Assembly: GCA_019279435.1 (NCBI GenBank)
Contig: JAAALK010000285.1
Coordinates: 25,266,371-25,330,370, forward strand
Source: Zizania palustris
Lineage: Eukaryota > Streptophyta > Magnoliopsida > Poales > Poaceae
Length of the DNA: 64,000 nucleotides
Reading direction: 5' to 3'
Part shown: piece by piece, positions 32,639-42,186 of the stretch
How the letters are laid out: the number at the start of each line of letters is the position of its first letter
Position numbering within the stretch: the stretch's first letter is position 1
Translations under genes and position numbers: made by a program
The notes under the pieces: generated by a model
What the model was told of the DNA's origin: nothing
The model's database searches: none
Seen by the model: the letters and a program-made list of their open reading frames with translations, nothing else

Positions 32639-34620
32639 TGTTGGACCGGAAACGGCGACCAGAGGGGGGGTGAATGGGAGCTTTTAAAATTTCGGGCTAA
32701 AAACTTAGCCTTCGGTTCTGTTCTGTCTTCTGCGGAACAGGCTTCGAACACAGCCTTCGAAGGTCTGGTTCGGAGGTACTTCGACACCTTCGAACACAGG
32801 CTTCGGAGGAGCAAAAGTTCGAAGCCAAGAAGACTTCGCTCCACTAACAACCCTCGAAAACCAACTCTGCTAAGTCAGTGCAGGCTCCGCACACAGGGTG
32901 CTTTGAGCAAACTTCGCACTTCACCCTTCGCAAGAGTGGACAGCCCTCTGAGGACTTCGACCAAGTACTTGGCGACAGCAACGGGTGCTGGGCTTCGTAC
33001 CCGAAGGTCTACACGCACACACAATGGACTACGCTAAGGGCTTCGACACAGGAAGCAAAACGGGATACTACCAGGGCTTCGCTAGTAAGCAGCGAGGTCT
33101 TGCCTCGTGTTACACAGAGCGACAGCACACTGAAAAGCACACTTCGCCAGAAAAACACCCTTCGCCAAGACAGGCTTCGGTGAACTAAAAGCTAGCGAGG
33201 TATGCAACGCGAGCTCAAGCAAAAGCACACAGAAACAGGGCTTCGCCGCTTGAACAAGGAACACAGAAAAAATGAACTCTCAGGATGTATTCAATTGAAG
33301 TGTATGGCTACAGGAGCTCAACAGTAAATGCTCGAAGTGTTAAATGTTACCTACCGAGCCCCCATATTTATAGCCCACGGCTTCATCCTAAGGAAGTGAC
33401 TACTTTACCCCTAGGGTTTACAACAGATTTGTCTCTATAGAACTAAGGGGTACAAAAGGTAGTCCACCTTTATTTTGGAGGCTTCTCTGTCAGCTGCAGA
33501 GGGGACAGTGTCAGCCTTTTTCAGAACAGACAGTGTCAGCCTTTACAGTGTTGACTTCTGGAACCTCCCTTCGCACGCGAGGGGTGCGGAAGCTTCGGCG
33601 AGAAGTCTGCAGCCTGTTGGCCTTCGCTCCGCCGAAGAAGACCTTCGATACAGTGACGGTTTTGAGCCGAAGCCGACAAAGCCCTTGGGCCTTCGCACCA
33701 CCACCTCCGGAGTGGATCACCACGGCTTCGCAGCTACTCCGAGCTCGAACACCGTCCGTCCGTGTACCGAAGCCATGCATGGCCGAAGCACCTCAAGTCA
33801 ACCTCACTCCGAAGCCCACCTTCGGAGTACCACCCTTCGAAGTCCCTCCTTCGTCCAAGGCCTTCGTATGAAGCATTCCATGAGCACTCCGTCGCAGTGC
33901 CTCTCCCCGAGCACACTCCACGACGAGCCTCACCCGGACCATGCCTTCGATGCGCCTCGACTTCTGAGACCTTCGTCGGGTAACCTTCGAGTGTCTCCCT
34001 CCGGAGCACACTTCGAACCCTTGCCTCCGCAGAGGACTTGATCCACCAACTCCGAAGTCACTCCATTCGGAGTACCTTCGAAGTGCCTCACCTCCGAGGA
34101 CTTTGTCTCGGAGTACCTTCAGCCGGAGCCACGCTCCGCACTCTCTGCCTTCACCTGGCACGCCTCGACCCGAGGACCGACCCGGACCACCTTCGCTGCC
34201 ACCGTGACGGAGCTCCCCGCTCCCCTGGCATCAAGCCTCCCGCTTGACCCAGGTTCACCCGGCTCGAACCCTGTCCGTCGCCTCCGGAGTCCCTGCGCAC
34301 CACAGAAAAGCAAACAAGTGTATCCAGTACTCCGGAGACCTCTCCGGGTTAGCATCCTCCGGCACACACTCCGGTGTACCGCCCAAAGTACCGAAGCCTT
34401 CGGTACGAACCCAGTCATCGCGTACTGCCGGACCCCTCCGACAGGTACACTCCGCTGCACAGCTGCAGCAAGCAAACACCGAACACACTTCGGTGACACA
34501 CCTCCGAACACCCTTCGGAGGTACCACCTCCGAAGCCCCTCCGGAGGTACCCTTCGAACAGAGGGTAAGTAATCCTGTCAATCACTCATCACACACACCG
34601 AAACCACCCTTGGTTTCTCA
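32639..34620 (-). repeat. 5' LTR of element B, 1982 bp
   Basis: A near-identical copy of 23791-25772 (offset 8848). It would be the active promoter copy; its TATA box is at 33373-33364 and its palindromic U3 at 33566-34568. Confidence 0.95.
33364..33373 (-). promoter_or_regulatory. TATA box in 5' LTR of B
   Basis: CTATAAATAT on the minus strand; the likely start point of the genomic transcript reading into gag at 32574. Confidence 0.65.
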
Positions 34621-34799
34621 CGATCAGTTGGTTCTGTTTTGCCATCATCTCCGTAAGTGTGGGATGATAGACAACATTGGTCTGCTGAGGTACAGGTGCA
34701 CCCCACTGAGGCAGATTGCCTGAGGTGTTCCCATCGTGTGGAGCTCCTGATTCCAGGTTATTGGCCATCCTGAAGTTGAAGGGTTCAAAAAGAAGGTGC

Positions 34800-35236
34800 C
34801 GTCATTAAGGGGAAATGGTTACTGATTTTTATTGTCTAAGATGGATAATTTGACCTAGATGCTTTATGTTAGTCCCTTATTACTTTCATACTCATGCCCT
34901 ATATTATTTTTAATATAAATGACTTATCATGTATTTATTCACTCAACATTCGTGTTTGTAACATATTTTATTAATTTGTGTTAGATGTTTAAGATGAAGT
35001 GATGTTGATTATATCTTGTTGAATTCCTTGGTACCAAAAATTCAAGAAAATTTTTGGAACACAATTTGATGCTTAGGAGAATTTTTTAGGAAAAATACTC
35101 TGGCTAATTTTAAAGGAAATTTTTAGGCCCATATTTTAGCTTTCCTCTTTCTTGCTTTATACTAAATCCTTTTCTTGAAATTTATTATTAAGGGGGAATT
35201 TTATTTTTAATGCCTCGCATAATTCGAGGTGTTACA
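34800..35236 (-). repeat. Truncated Tekay-like LTR start
   Basis: On the minus strand it starts TGTAACACCTCG at 35236. It is homologous to the first 430 bp of the LTR at 15300 (shared GCATTAAAA, GAGTATTTTTC, ATTTTTGGT.CCAAGGAATT). It stops near 34800, where the leader of the gag-like gene of element C begins. It differs from the LTR start of C (TGTAACAGCCCC), so it is probably from another element joined to C by a deletion. Confidence 0.65.
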
Positions 35237-35666
35237 ATCCTAACTTCCTTAGCAAGAATCTTGTCCCGAGATTCGGAAAGGCTAGAAGGTTAAAGATAGG
35301 CTTCAAGTCTATATTTTCATAGATTGGGCTTGGCTAAATTAGAGCTTTCTTGACAACTTGTCTTGACTTCATGATTGGAGTTGTTCTCGCAGAACGGCGA
35401 CGAATGAATCACGTTGACTTGAAACTAGAGGTAGATTCTCTCCTTTAGATTGGGATTATGATCTAATAGGTCTAGGGAAATGATATTTAAGTTTTATTTT
35501 AAAATGTATCGTTCTTGCGATTACATTTATGGGTATTTTTATTTAATCTTTACTCATGTCTTATATTTGACATGGGTGGCAATACAATTGGGTGGCAATA
35601 TAAGCAAGTAAAAGAAAACAATCAAGCGTAAAACTACGTCTACGGTAGCTCAGGGGACGGCTCGAT
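35237..35666 (-). other. 3' non-coding end of another Tekay-like element, up to the gap
   Basis: On the minus strand TAAGGAAGTTAGGAT, a polypurine-like tract, touches the LTR start at 35236. CGAATCTCGGGACAAGATTC lies just before it, the same signature as before the LTRs at 23179 and 44339. No frame is left in the remaining 400 bp. Confidence 0.55.
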
Positions 35667-35766
35667 NNNNNNNNNNNNNNNNNNNNNNNNNNNNNNNNNN
35701 NNNNNNNNNNNNNNNNNNNNNNNNNNNNNNNNNNNNNNNNNNNNNNNNNNNNNNNNNNNNNNNNNN
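35667..35766. other. Assembly gap (100 N)
   Basis: Exactly 100 Ns, a common placeholder for a gap of unknown size. The right side starts inside the integrase of element K, so the 5' LTR, gag and most of pol of K are missing here. Confidence 0.98.
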
Positions 35767-36383
35767 TTGATGCCAGCAGCTTCCGCGCATTTTGTGAAGA
35801 GCTGGGAGTTCAGCTTTGCTTCGCGGCCGTGCGGCACCCCCAGTCTAACGGAGCAGTAGAGCGAGCCAACAGGCACATTCTGTCCGGCCTTCATAAGCGT
35901 ATTGTCGGGTTGGCCCGAGGAACGTGGCCCGACGAACTACCCAAGGTCTTATGGTCCATCCGGACGACCGTTTCCCGGGCAACGGGCTTCACCCCGTTCC
36001 GCCTCCTGTTCGGCGACGAAGCGATGACGCCAACAGAGCTCCGCGCCGGTTCACTGCGCGTCGTAGCACCCGAAGTTGAAGATGAGCGCGCCGTCTCCCT
36101 TGACCTAGCGGAAGAAACGCGGCTGCGCGCCGTCGCAAACCTGTCCCACTATCAGAAGGAGACCAAGGGGTGGTATGATACCAAGGTTAAGCGCAACGAG
36201 TTCCAACCAGGGCACCTCGTCCTCCGCGCAGTGGTCGCTCCCTCCAAGTTGGGCAACAAATGGGACGGACCGTACATTGTTACAAAGTCCGGACGGCCGG
36301 GGTCCTACCGCCTCGCTACACTAGAAGGCGAAGAGTTGAAGCATTCGTGGCACGCTGGGGACCTGAAGCGCTACTTTCCGTAA
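35767..36383 (+). CDS. Integrase C-terminal part of element K (Tat/Grande-like gypsy), 5' part in gap
   Basis: This is the open end of a pol polyprotein, about 205 residues with a stop at 36381-36383. It starts in the integrase core just past the gap (FRAFCEELGVQLCFAAVRHP). It goes through QSNGAVERAN (third residue of the DDE triad), TGFTPFRLLFGDEA and ETRLRAVANL. Then it enters the C-terminal part (NKWDGPYIV, GRPGSYRLATLEGEEL) and ends DLKRYFP. No interruption is visible, so this copy is well preserved. It is related to the broken integrase at 3969-4603. An array of 36-bp repeats starts 100 nt downstream. Confidence 0.9.
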
Positions 36384-36484
36384 CACTACCGATGTACTTT
36401 ATTCGCGGCCGTCGCCGCCTGTTTGCATCCCCCATCTGGGTAATAAATTTTCAGAAAACTATTCCGACTGACACACCTCGCGTC

Positions 36485-37424
36485 GCGCCCTCATATTCGG
36501 GTTCCGAGCTACGGCTCGACGCGCCCTCGCATTCGGGTTCCGAGCTCCGCCTCGACGCACCCTCACAGTTGGGTTCCGAGCTATGCCTCGACGCGCCCTC
36601 ATATTCGGGTTCCGAGCTCCGGCTCGACGCGCCCTCATATTCGGGTTCCGAGCTATGGCTCGACGCGCCCCCGCATTCGGGTTCCGAGCTCCGCCTCGAC
36701 GCACCCTCACAGTTGGGTTCCGAGCTATGCCTCGACGCGCCCTCATATTCGGGTTCCGAGCTCCGGCTCGACGCGCCCTCATATTCGGGTTCCGAGCTAT
36801 GGCTCGACGCGCCCCCCGCATTCGGGTTCCGAGCTCCGCCTCGACGCACCCTCACAGTTGGGTTCCGAGCTATGCCTCGACGCGCCCTCATATTCGGGTT
36901 CCGAGCTCCGGCTCGACGCGCCCTCATATTCGGGTTCCGAGCTATGGCTCGACGCGCCCCCGCATTCGGGTTCCGAGCTCCGCCTCGACGCACCCTCACA
37001 GTTGGGTTCCGAGCTATGCCTCGACGCGCCCTCATATTCGGGTTCCGAGCTATGCCTCGACGCACCCTCATAGTTGGGTTCCGAGCTATGCCTCGACGCG
37101 CCCTCATATTCGGGTTCCGAGCTATGCTTCGACGCACCCTCACAATTGGGTTCCGAGCTCCGGCTCGACGCGCCCTCATATTCGGGTTCCGAGCTATGGC
37201 TCGACGCGCCCCCGCATTCGGGTTCCGAGCTCCGGCTCGACGCGCCCTCATATTCGGGTTCCGAGCTCCGGCTCGACGCGCCCTCATATTCGGGTTCCGA
37301 GCTATGCCTCGACGCTCCCTCACACTCGGGTTCCGAGCTATGCCTCGACGCACCCTCGTTTCCGGGTTCCGGACTCCGGCCCGACGCGCCCTCACGATCA
37401 GGTTCAGAACTATGCCGGTATGAC
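36485..37424 (+). repeat. 36-bp tandem array, about 26 copies, with 144-bp higher-order units
   Basis: The unit is GCGCCCTCATATTCGGGTTC followed by CGAGCTATGGCTCGAC, with variants. Units 4-7, 8-11 and 12-15 repeat the same series of four variants (ATATTC..CTCCGG, ATATTC..CTATGG, CGCATTC..CTCCGC, ACAGTTG..CTATGC), a 144-bp higher-order period. One unit (36809-36845) is 37 bp. As 36 is a multiple of three, long frames of 12-residue repeats cross the array in most phases on both strands; none has other support as a protein. It is placed between the integrase stop and the antisense gene. Confidence 0.95.
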
Positions 37425-37712
37425 ACGCACCGTCCGCTCTCCCTCTCCTAAGCTACTTAGCGCCCAGCTAGTCAACCAGCTACCCGCCAAGAGGGGGGGA
37501 GGCAGAGAGAGAGAGCGAGGCGCGAGCTGCCGGTTTGCCCGCACAGCTTCGAGGATGGCCCAGCGATGCCGAAGGGCGTCGTCCGGTTCAAGTACCTCGA
37601 CATCAAGATAGCGACCACAAACACCCTGAGTAAGTCCCGAAAAAGTAGTCTTTATTAATATAACTAAGTTCCCTAAGCTATTACAGGATAAGGCTGAGAC
37701 CAACCCCTAGAG
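37425..37712. other. Spacer between tandem array and antisense gene
   Basis: No feature was recognised. On the minus strand this is the 3' flank of the antisense gene and would hold its polyadenylation region. Confidence 0.4.
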
Positions 37713-40700
37713 CTACTCCTGCGGGTCCGGCAAACGGGCCGAGGCTGGAGGGTTCGAAGGGGCTAGAGGGTCGCGCGGACGGAGTGCTTCCTCCAGCCAA
37801 GCCTGGATCGCCGCAGGGCCTTCGGTCTGCCAGGTCGCCTTGAGCGCCCTCCAAGCTTGGGTCAGGGCGAAGCTGGGCGTCCGAAGGTGGTCCCCCGTGA
37901 AGGCGACCGGGTGCGGGCTCGAAGGCGAAGGAAGCGGAAGCCCGGACGCTTCGAGGTGCCGGAGGATTCCGTACGCTGCCACCCGAGCAGACACCTCGCC
38001 GTACTGATCCATGGCAAGCTGTATCTGCCGGACGGCAGATCGAACGAACTTCACTCGGCGGACCAGGGGCTCCCGGGCGATGTCGAACGTGCCGCAGCCA
38101 GTGCCGTAGCGCGCCAACATCTTCCGCAAGGATTCGGCGGCCTCGGCCGCCGTCTTCCCGGCCTCGGCGAGCTCCTCGGCGGCCTTCCCGTTCCGCGAGT
38201 TGAGGCCCGCCTCGACCTCCTCCAAATGAGCCACCCGGGCCCCGAGGGCTTCGACCTTGCGTTCCGCCTCCGAGGCCCGACCTTGGAGCCGGGAAACCTC
38301 TTCTTCGAGCCAATCAGCCTCCGAGGCCCGGGCCCGGAGTACCTCCGCCTCAGCGGCTCTGGTTCGGAGGGCACTGACCTCCGCTTCCAGCTCGTCGGCA
38401 CGGGCGGCCCTGGCCCAGAGCCCCTCCAACTCCGCGACGCGGGCCCTGAGCGAGTCCGCCTCCGCTGCTTGGGCCTCCAGCGCCGCCACCCTCGACGCCT
38501 GGGATCGAAGGACCTCGGCCTCCAACGAACGCTCGTGGGCCAATCTCTCCGCGGCCGCCACCCGGGACGCGAGCCCTGCGGCGTACGCCTCGTGATGTTC
38601 GCGCTCGAGAAGCAGAGCGGACATCTGCCCCTGCGCCAGCGCCACCACCTGCATGCGGAAAAGCGGTCAGAAGAGCCGCGACGAGGGCGTCAAGAGCGTC
38701 CAAGGAAAGTACCTGGCCCGCGGCCGTCTCGATAGCCCTTCCGAGGTCCAAGCTATCCGATCGCCCCAGCTCGCCTATCACCGGGGCATCACGCAGCCGC
38801 AGGTAGTAGTCGTGGATCGGGGCCACTCTCGAGGCGAAGTCCTCCCCCACTGTCAGGAAAGGGCGCAGAAGCGGCACGGAGCCGCGCGCGGTTCGCAGGT
38901 CGGCGGGAGGCTGATGCCGGACCCCGACGCCCCCGGCGGGCTCCTGAGGGGCCCCCTCGGCGCTCCGGGACTCCGCCTCGTCCTGCGGTTTCAAGCCCCC
39001 CTTCGCGGTGACAGGGGCTCCGGACCTCGCGTCCGGAGCATCTGCCGGATGGCGGTCGACTGGCTCCATGCCTCCGGCCGAAGTACCTGCACGAGCAAAC
39101 GGGAGTTAAATACGGGAAAGCTCCTTGCGCACGGAGAGGCGTGACGAAGTTACCGTACCCGCGTCCGCAGTATCGTCGACGCGGTCCGGAGGCTGAAAAT
39201 GGCCCGACGGGCTCGGGCGGAAGAAAAGATTATCGATGGAATTCGGCGGAGAACCCGCCACCCGCCGCGGCCAGTTCCGCCTCCTTGTCGGCGCTCCTTT
39301 CAACGGCGGCGAGTGGGTCAGCTAGGCCCCCGTGGCCCAAGCTGTCCGTAGCCCTGCTCTCGACGGAGCCCGCGGAGCCGCCCGCGGAAACGGGTATCGG
39401 AGAAGAGGCGGTCCCCGGGCGGGGCGTCACTCCGGCGACGCGTGACTCTTGATTGGCGCCCGGCGCGGGTTCCGTTGGGTCCGGGCGAAGGAGAACATCC
39501 TCGCGCCCCTCAGTGCTCGGCGGGATCGATGGAGCCGGAGCCGGAACCTCCGGGTGATCTCCCGACTCCGACTGGACTCCTTCGCTGGAGCCCCCTCCCT
39601 CCGAGCGTGAAGCCGAGGAAGGTCCCGGCGACGCGCGCTTCGGTCCTCTCACAATCCTCTTCTTCTTCGAGCGGCTCGGAGAAGAGCAGCCGTCCGCATC
39701 GCCCGCCTTCCTCTTCGAGACGTCCCGGAGGACCTCGCCCTCCGGGAGAGGCGGGGGCGTGAGCTCGAGCGCCCCCCACACTCTGTTGGAGCGTTCCCAG
39801 GAGCCCACCAGCTCCAACCGGCGGGCCCGCTCGGCCGCAGTGGGAACCCCCAGGATCTTCTCCGCCAAGCGAGCGATCTCTTCGGGCGTCCGAGCGACGA
39901 GCGATCCTGCATCTTTTCGTCAGGGCCGGGGTACCCCTCGGGCACGCAAAAGCAAGTCTGAAGGCGAAAGGAAGTTGAGACTTACCAAGCTGGCGGGAGA
40001 GCTCCGTCGGCACCGACGCGTCTCGGCTACTCCGGAGCAAGGCGGGCCACTCCTCCTTCAGCGGGGGGATCTCGAGGGCCACGAACTCCTCCACCAAGTC
40101 CCGCATGCTCATCCGGCGGAAGACGATTTGGAGAAGTTGTACCCTCGCCGAGATGGCCCCAGAGTTATTTTCGACCCGCGCCTCTCTCCGGAACCAGATG
40201 TGGCGCGGTATTCCGGCCAAGCCGGAGGTGAGCCCTACGCGAACGTAGAACCACCGACTCACCCACTTCGAGTACCACCTTTCGTTGGTGGCCTTCACCG
40301 GGAAGGAGTCCGCGTACCTCCTCCGGAGCTGGAAGTTGATGCTCCCGAAGGCCAGCACCCGGCCGTCCTTTTTCTTCGGTTGGCAGAGGGCTTCGTGCAT
40401 CTCAGCGAAGACCTCCGCCCTCCCTTCGCAGCCTTCGGCGCGCATGGCCCACTCGAAGACGGCGAGGCGGGCCACGGCGTTGGGGGACAGCTGCGGGAGC
40501 TCCAGATGGAACGCCTCCAGGACCCCAGCAAGAAGCTCTGAGGCAGGGAACCCCAGGCCCGCGTCGAAGAAGGCTTCGAAGACGACGACCTCGCCTTCCC
40601 GCGGCCGCGGGGCCGTCTCCCGCCCCGGCCTCCTCGCCGGCGTCTCTGGGCCGAGGCGGGTCCTGGTCGCCTGCTCGATTGAGGCTTCAGTGCAGGCAGA

Positions 40701-40868
40701 CGCCCCGAGCTCCAGCGTCTGTTCTCGGAATCGCTCGGAAGCGGGGCGGAGCTCGCGCGCGCCGCGCACCTCTGGCGTGTCGGTCGCCGCCGCCGCCGCC
40801 GCGGCCGTCATCTGGCGCTGCAAGAAACGCGGGTCCATCGCCATTGCGGGAACCGGCTTCCTCGACAT
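37713..40868 (-). CDS. Antisense spliced gene of element K (additional ORF, transposase_28-like)
   Basis: The model has exons 40868-39986, 39906-39159, 39086-38713 and 38648-37713. Introns of 79, 72 and 64 nt have GT..AG ends; donors read G/GTAAGT, G/GTACGG and CAG/GTACTT, acceptors ATGCAG, GTGCAG and ATGCAG. The start is the ATG beginning MSRKPVPAMAM. Exon 1 residues 90-220 (VVVFEAFFDAGLGFP, LSPNAVARLAVFEWAMRAEG, WFYVRVGL) resemble the plant domain called putative gypsy type transposon (transposase_28). Exon 2 is acidic/Pro/Ser-rich with a basic patch (SKKKRIVRG). Exon 4 is a long Ala/Glu/Arg coiled coil (38648-38150). Exon 2 has one base too many: its frame stops at 39230 while another frame continues, so one indel or a missed intron must be assumed. 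Such antisense frames are known in Tat-lineage elements; the function is unknown. Confidence 0.7.
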
Positions 40869-40979
40869 TCTTGGAGACCAGATGGGAGGAACGTAAGGCT
40901 CAGAGGGCGAGTGGGCAATAGACTAAGCGGTCGCGGTTGGCGCGTGGGGGTGAAGGAAGAAGAAGCCGTGGAGGGCGAG

Positions 40980-40991
40980 TATATATATATC
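40980..40991 (-). promoter_or_regulatory. TATA box of the antisense gene of K
   Basis: GATATATATATA on the minus strand, about 112 nt upstream of the ATG at 40868, with a C/T-rich leader between them. It lies inside the element and outside the LTR, so the antisense gene has its own promoter candidate. Confidence 0.55.
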
Positions 40992-41410
40992 TTTCGGCAA
41001 GGCCGGCGGTTCGACTCCCGTTCCGGTTAACGTGTGAACGTGGCGGTTCGTGTAGCGCCGCATTTAAAACCGGCTGGCGCATCGGGGCGCGGTGGCGACC
41101 TCCCGGTGACCCGCCTCTTCGGTGCCGCCGACGCGCGCATTAATTGCTCTTGGCGGCGTTCGCCCGGCCCCTCGGGTTGGCGCCCCCGGGGTCGAGATGC
41201 GTCGGCCCCCCGTCAGCTTTGTCGACGCCCTTCGGTGTATTGGAAACGGCCGGAAGCCCGAGGCGGGGCTCAATCCCCCGGCCTCTCGACTCCCCGTCTC
41301 AGTGCCCTTCGGCGCCCCGGTGGATGCGGCGCCCTAAAGCGAGGTACGCACTCGTGTGAATTGGCGGGATTATCTTGTGCGCTTCCACCCCCTCCTATTG
41401 CAGGGCTACG
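40992..41410. other. Non-coding spacer upstream of the antisense gene
   Basis: GC-rich DNA between the antisense promoter and the polypurine tract. Overlapping short frames here show no family resemblance. Confidence 0.4.
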
Positions 41411-41433
41411 AGCGGGAAGAAGCGAGGGGCTAC
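41411..41433 (+). other. Polypurine tract of element K
   Basis: AGCGGGAAGAAGCGAGGGG and then CTAC directly precede the LTR start TGTTGGG. Confidence 0.75.
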
Positions 41434-41497
41434 TGTTGGGGGAGATAATCCCTGGAGTCAGCGGGGTGGGCCCCCCAGCCGGAGGGCCCGGGCTTGA

Positions 41498-41690
41498 TGC
41501 CGGAGGCCACCTTCCGGAGGAGCGTGGCCGGAGGTCACCTTCCGGAGGAGCGTGGCCGGAGGTGACCTTCCGGAGGAGCGTGGCCGGAGGTCACCTCCCA
41601 GAGGAGCGTGGCCGGAGGTCACCGTCCGGAGGAGCGTGGCCGGAGGTCACCGCCCGGAGGAGCAAAGCCGGAGGTCGCCCTTCGGCGTAG
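41498..41690 (+). repeat. 28-bp tandem repeat in U3 of LTR K
   Basis: GTGGCCGGAGGTCACC followed by TTCCGGAGGAGC recurs with starts at 41526, 41554, 41582, 41610, 41638 and 41666, with a diverged copy before. It lies upstream of the TATA box and is rich in CCGGAG. Confidence 0.9.
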
Positions 41691-41982
41691 GACACAGGAG
41701 CTCGTCCTCCGGAGGCTGAAGGCTCAGGGCTCTCGGCTGACCCGGCGAGACGAGCCCAAAGAGAGTCTTGGCGGGAAAAGGACTAGGCGGTCGTACGAAA
41801 GGACAGGATCGCAATCTTCTGAGCCGTGTCGGGCGGCGCAGGAAGCACCCGACACGGTTGATACGCTGTCAGAGTCGAATCTTCTTGTCTGTACTATGTA
41901 TCTCTTTGTCTGTACTACCGGTCAGGGTTGGTCGGGTGGCCGTTGGCAGCCCGGAGGCGCTTAGTCCTCTGGGCGGGGCGCC

Positions 41983-41990
41983 CTATAAAT
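41983..41990 (+). promoter_or_regulatory. TATA box of LTR K
   Basis: CTATAAAT followed by ACCCTCC, about 100 nt before the LTR end. Confidence 0.65.
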
Positions 41991-42088
41991 ACCCTCCAAT
42001 ACAGTTGTAACGGACAAGGAAGGAAGGCATTGAATACACTGCTCTTGTTTTCCACTGAAACCTGCTGGTTCGACCCGTCGTCCCAACA

Positions 42089-42186
42089 GTGGGGGCTACC
42101 CGTCAGTGGCCGCTGGCGAAACTAAGTGCGCCGATAGGTGGGCCAAGGCTACGAGAGGCTGAGGGCACGTGCGAGCAGCTGACAGG
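42089..42186 (-). repeat. LTR fragment of element G between K and solo LTR L
   Basis: 98 bp that continue, without the solo LTR and one ACAGG, into 43937-44339. They resemble the GC-rich part of LTR C near 22630 (CCTGTCAGTGGC-like). The left side is cut by element K. Confidence 0.6.

Larger units (their letters stand above)
23786..34625 (-). mobile_element. Element B: complete, very young Sirevirus-type Ty1/copia retrotransposon
   Basis: LTRs lie at 23791-25772 and 32639-34620, each 1982 bp, flanked by CGATC (23786-23790 and 34621-34625). The element is 10,830 bp. The only LTR difference I noticed is at 24246 (A) versus 33094 (G). It has a Met-tRNA primer site, a gag with two zinc knuckles, an uninterrupted 1050-residue pol, many polypurine-like tracts before the 3' LTR and palindrome-rich LTRs, all Sirevirus traits. 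It inserted into the gag-like gene of element C. Gag is interrupted by a one-base shift and a TAG (see the separate entries), so autonomy is uncertain. Confidence 0.95.
23253..34768 (-). pseudogene. Gag-like zinc-knuckle gene of element C, split by element B
   Basis: The two parts are 34768-34626 (start ATG, beginning MANNLESGAP) and 23790-23253. With the 10.8-kb insert and one copy of its CGATC duplication set aside, 681 nt remain. They read in one frame to the stop, about 226 residues. The protein has a Gln-rich coil (TQMQQQQKQMQEQQ), a segment like the end of a chromovirus capsid (DFTNFQRLVNEAI), a Pro-rich stretch and one CCHC knuckle (CYNCRQGGHYANQC), then a Pro/Thr-rich tail. The main capsid domain normal in this family is missing. 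No protease, reverse transcriptase or integrase follows: about 55 nt after the stop come the polypurine tract and LTR. So C looks non-autonomous, with an RNA-binding gag remnant as its only product. The insertion has now split that gene. Confidence 0.8.
41434..42088 (+). repeat. 3' LTR of element K, 655 bp
   Basis: It starts TGTTGGGGGAGA and ends GTCGTCCCAACA, with 7-bp inverted ends TGTTGGG/CCCAACA. It has six to seven 28-bp repeats in U3 and a TATA box at 41983. The right flank is GTGGG, so the 5' LTR in the gap should be preceded by GTGGG. The flanking DNA is the LTR of element G. Confidence 0.88.

Noticed and set aside
36260..37611. Long frames (up to 387 codons) across the 36-bp array on both strands
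   Set aside because: The repeat period is a multiple of three, so open frames arise in several phases by construction. They show only 12-residue repeats and no independent coding sign.
41498..41690. Regularly spaced 28-bp repeats considered as a CRISPR-like array
   Set aside because: The repeats are directly adjacent with no unique spacers, inside a retrotransposon U3, in plant DNA.
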